Below, piece by piece: positions 63,266 through 64,000 of a DNA stretch of 64,000 nucleotides (position 1 is the stretch's first letter; each line of letters begins with the position of its first letter). The stretch is from Thiobaca trueperi (GTDB lineage: Bacteria > Pseudomonadota > Gammaproteobacteria > Chromatiales > Chromatiaceae): positions 434,001-498,000 of the forward strand of contig NZ_SMAO01000003.1 in assembly GCF_004342175.1 (NCBI RefSeq), written 5' to 3'. The notes under the pieces were generated by a model. The model was not told the DNA's origin. It saw nothing but the letters and a program-made list of their open reading frames with translations, and searched no databases. Made by a program: the position numbers and the translations under genes.

Positions 63266-64000
63266 ATGGTGCTTGTCGGGGTGGTGGCCAACGAAGCGTC
63301 GGGCGATCTGCTCGGGGCTGCACTCGTCCGGGAGCTGCGCGAGCTGCTCCCGACTGCGCGCTTTGTCGGTGTGGCCGGGCCGCAGATGCAGGCGGCGGGC
63401 TGCGAGACTCTGTTTGCGATGGAGCGGCTGTCGGTCATGGGGCTGACCGAAGTGCTCCGGCATCTGCCCGAACTGCTCGGTCTGCGGCGTGATCTGGTGC
63501 GATTTTTTCTCACCGAGCGTCCGGATGTCTTCATCGGCGTCGATGCCCCGGACTTCAATCTGGGTCTGGAACGACGACTGCGCGAGGCCGGCATCAGGAC
63601 CGTGCATCTGGTGAGTCCGACCGTCTGGGCCTGGCGTCCCGGGCGGGTGAAGGGGATCCGCCGCGCGGTGGATCTGATGCTGAGCGTCTTCCCCTTCGAG
63701 GAAACCTTCCTGCGCCAGCATGGTGTGCCGGCAACCTATGTCGGTCATCCGCTGGCCGACGAGATTCCGCTGGAGGTGAACCGGGACGAAGTCCGCGCCC
63801 GGCTGGGTCTGTCGCTCGACGTTCCGGTCATCGCGCTCCTGCCGGGCAGTCGGGTGGGCGAGATGCAGCGTCTGGCCGGTCCCTTTATCGATGCGGCCCG
63901 GCTCTGTCTGGCCGCACGACCTGATCTGCGTTTCGTTGTGCCCCTGGTCAATGCGCGGCTGCGCGAGCTTTTCGCTGCCGAACTGGCGCAGCGCGCGCCG
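63266..64000 (+). CDS. lpxB: Lipid-A-disaccharide synthase LpxB (3' end beyond window)
   Basis: The frame from ATG 63266 runs off the window end after 245 codons. It reads VVANEASGDLLGAALVREL, then GVDAPDFNLGLE, SPTVWAWRPGRVKGIRR and LLPGSRVGEM, all matching LpxB, a glycosyltransferase that joins UDP-diacylglucosamine and lipid X. The usual GEASGD is NEASGD here. An in-frame stop at 63245-63247 limits the start to this ATG or GTG 63269. The 61-bp gap after lpxA holds a hairpin. Confidence 0.95.
   Translation, partial: MVLVGVVANEASGDLLGAALVRELRELLPTARFVGVAGPQMQAAGCETLFAMERLSVMGLTEVLRHLPELLGLRRDLVRFFLTERPDVFIGVDAPDFNLGLERRLREAGIRTVHLVSPTVWAWRPGRVKGIRRAVDLMLSVFPFEETFLRQHGVPATYVGHPLADEIPLEVNRDEVRARLGLSLDVPVIALLPGSRVGEMQRLAGPFIDAARLCLAARPDLRFVVPLVNARLRELFAAELAQRAP

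Noticed and set aside
1-64000. tRNA or rRNA genes
   Set aside because: I looked for the conserved tRNA T-arm pattern and rRNA blocks in the intergenic stretches and found none; a covariance search would be decisive.

Overview
The window looks like chromosomal DNA from a GC-rich gammaproteobacterium, most likely a purple sulfur bacterium of the Chromatiaceae (Allochromatium/Thiocystis-like). The strongest pointer is a class III polyhydroxyalkanoate (PHA) locus, phaB-phaP-phaR-phaA transcribed divergently from phaE-phaC. Its PhaC has 355 residues and closely resembles, from memory, the Allochromatium vinosum enzyme. A gammaproteobacterial rpsB-to-lpxB block and a blue-light (BLUF) sensor fit the same placement. 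No alignment or database search was possible; all family names rest on motifs and recognised sequence.

Layout. 1-2065: 3' part of an NdvB-like cyclic glucan synthase/GH94 protein. 2453-6898: a lone 1481-residue NACHT/STAND ATPase with a restriction-nuclease-like N-terminus and a HEAT-like C-terminus, in DNA that looks less GC-rich than its neighbours; it is the best candidate for an uncharacterised defence system. 7410-8735: ABC1/AarF kinase-like protein. 9050-14009: HlyD-RbbA-YhhJ export operon. 14031-15830: GGDEF-EAL-BLUF light/c-di-GMP protein. 16035-16418: phosphoketolase reduced to its two ends. 16481-19016: an L,D-transpeptidase lipoprotein and several small envelope genes, including an entericidin-like lipoprotein. 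19290-25614: a signalling cluster (CheB-CheR fusion, hybrid histidine kinase, PAS diguanylate cyclase). 25695-29946, minus strand: MgtE and a GspB/ExeA pair. 30500-32706: exbD-msbA. 34018-35159: an Lpp-type lipoprotein convergent with an ErfK-type L,D-transpeptidase. 35203-38403: second EF-G and another diguanylate cyclase. 39046-44648: PHA locus. 44994-46587: DedA and two c-type cytochromes. 46606-50006: glnD and map. 50299-64000: rpsB-tsf-pyrH-frr-uppS-cdsA-dxr-rseP-bamA-skp-lpxD-fabZ-lpxA-lpxB, cut by the window end.

The main non-coding signal is a family of at least seven ~87-bp elements with inverted TTAAACCGCGCC / GGCGCGGTTTAA ends. They lie mostly between convergent genes and repeatedly supply the stop codons of those genes; one copy supplies the stop for both neighbours. 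Two copies carry matching changes in both arms. A second family with 17-19-bp perfect arms sits twice inside the rpsB-lpxB block, and single hairpins lie at the 3' ends of several other genes. TGCA-rich inverted motifs before phaP and between phaA and phaE are candidate PhaR operators.
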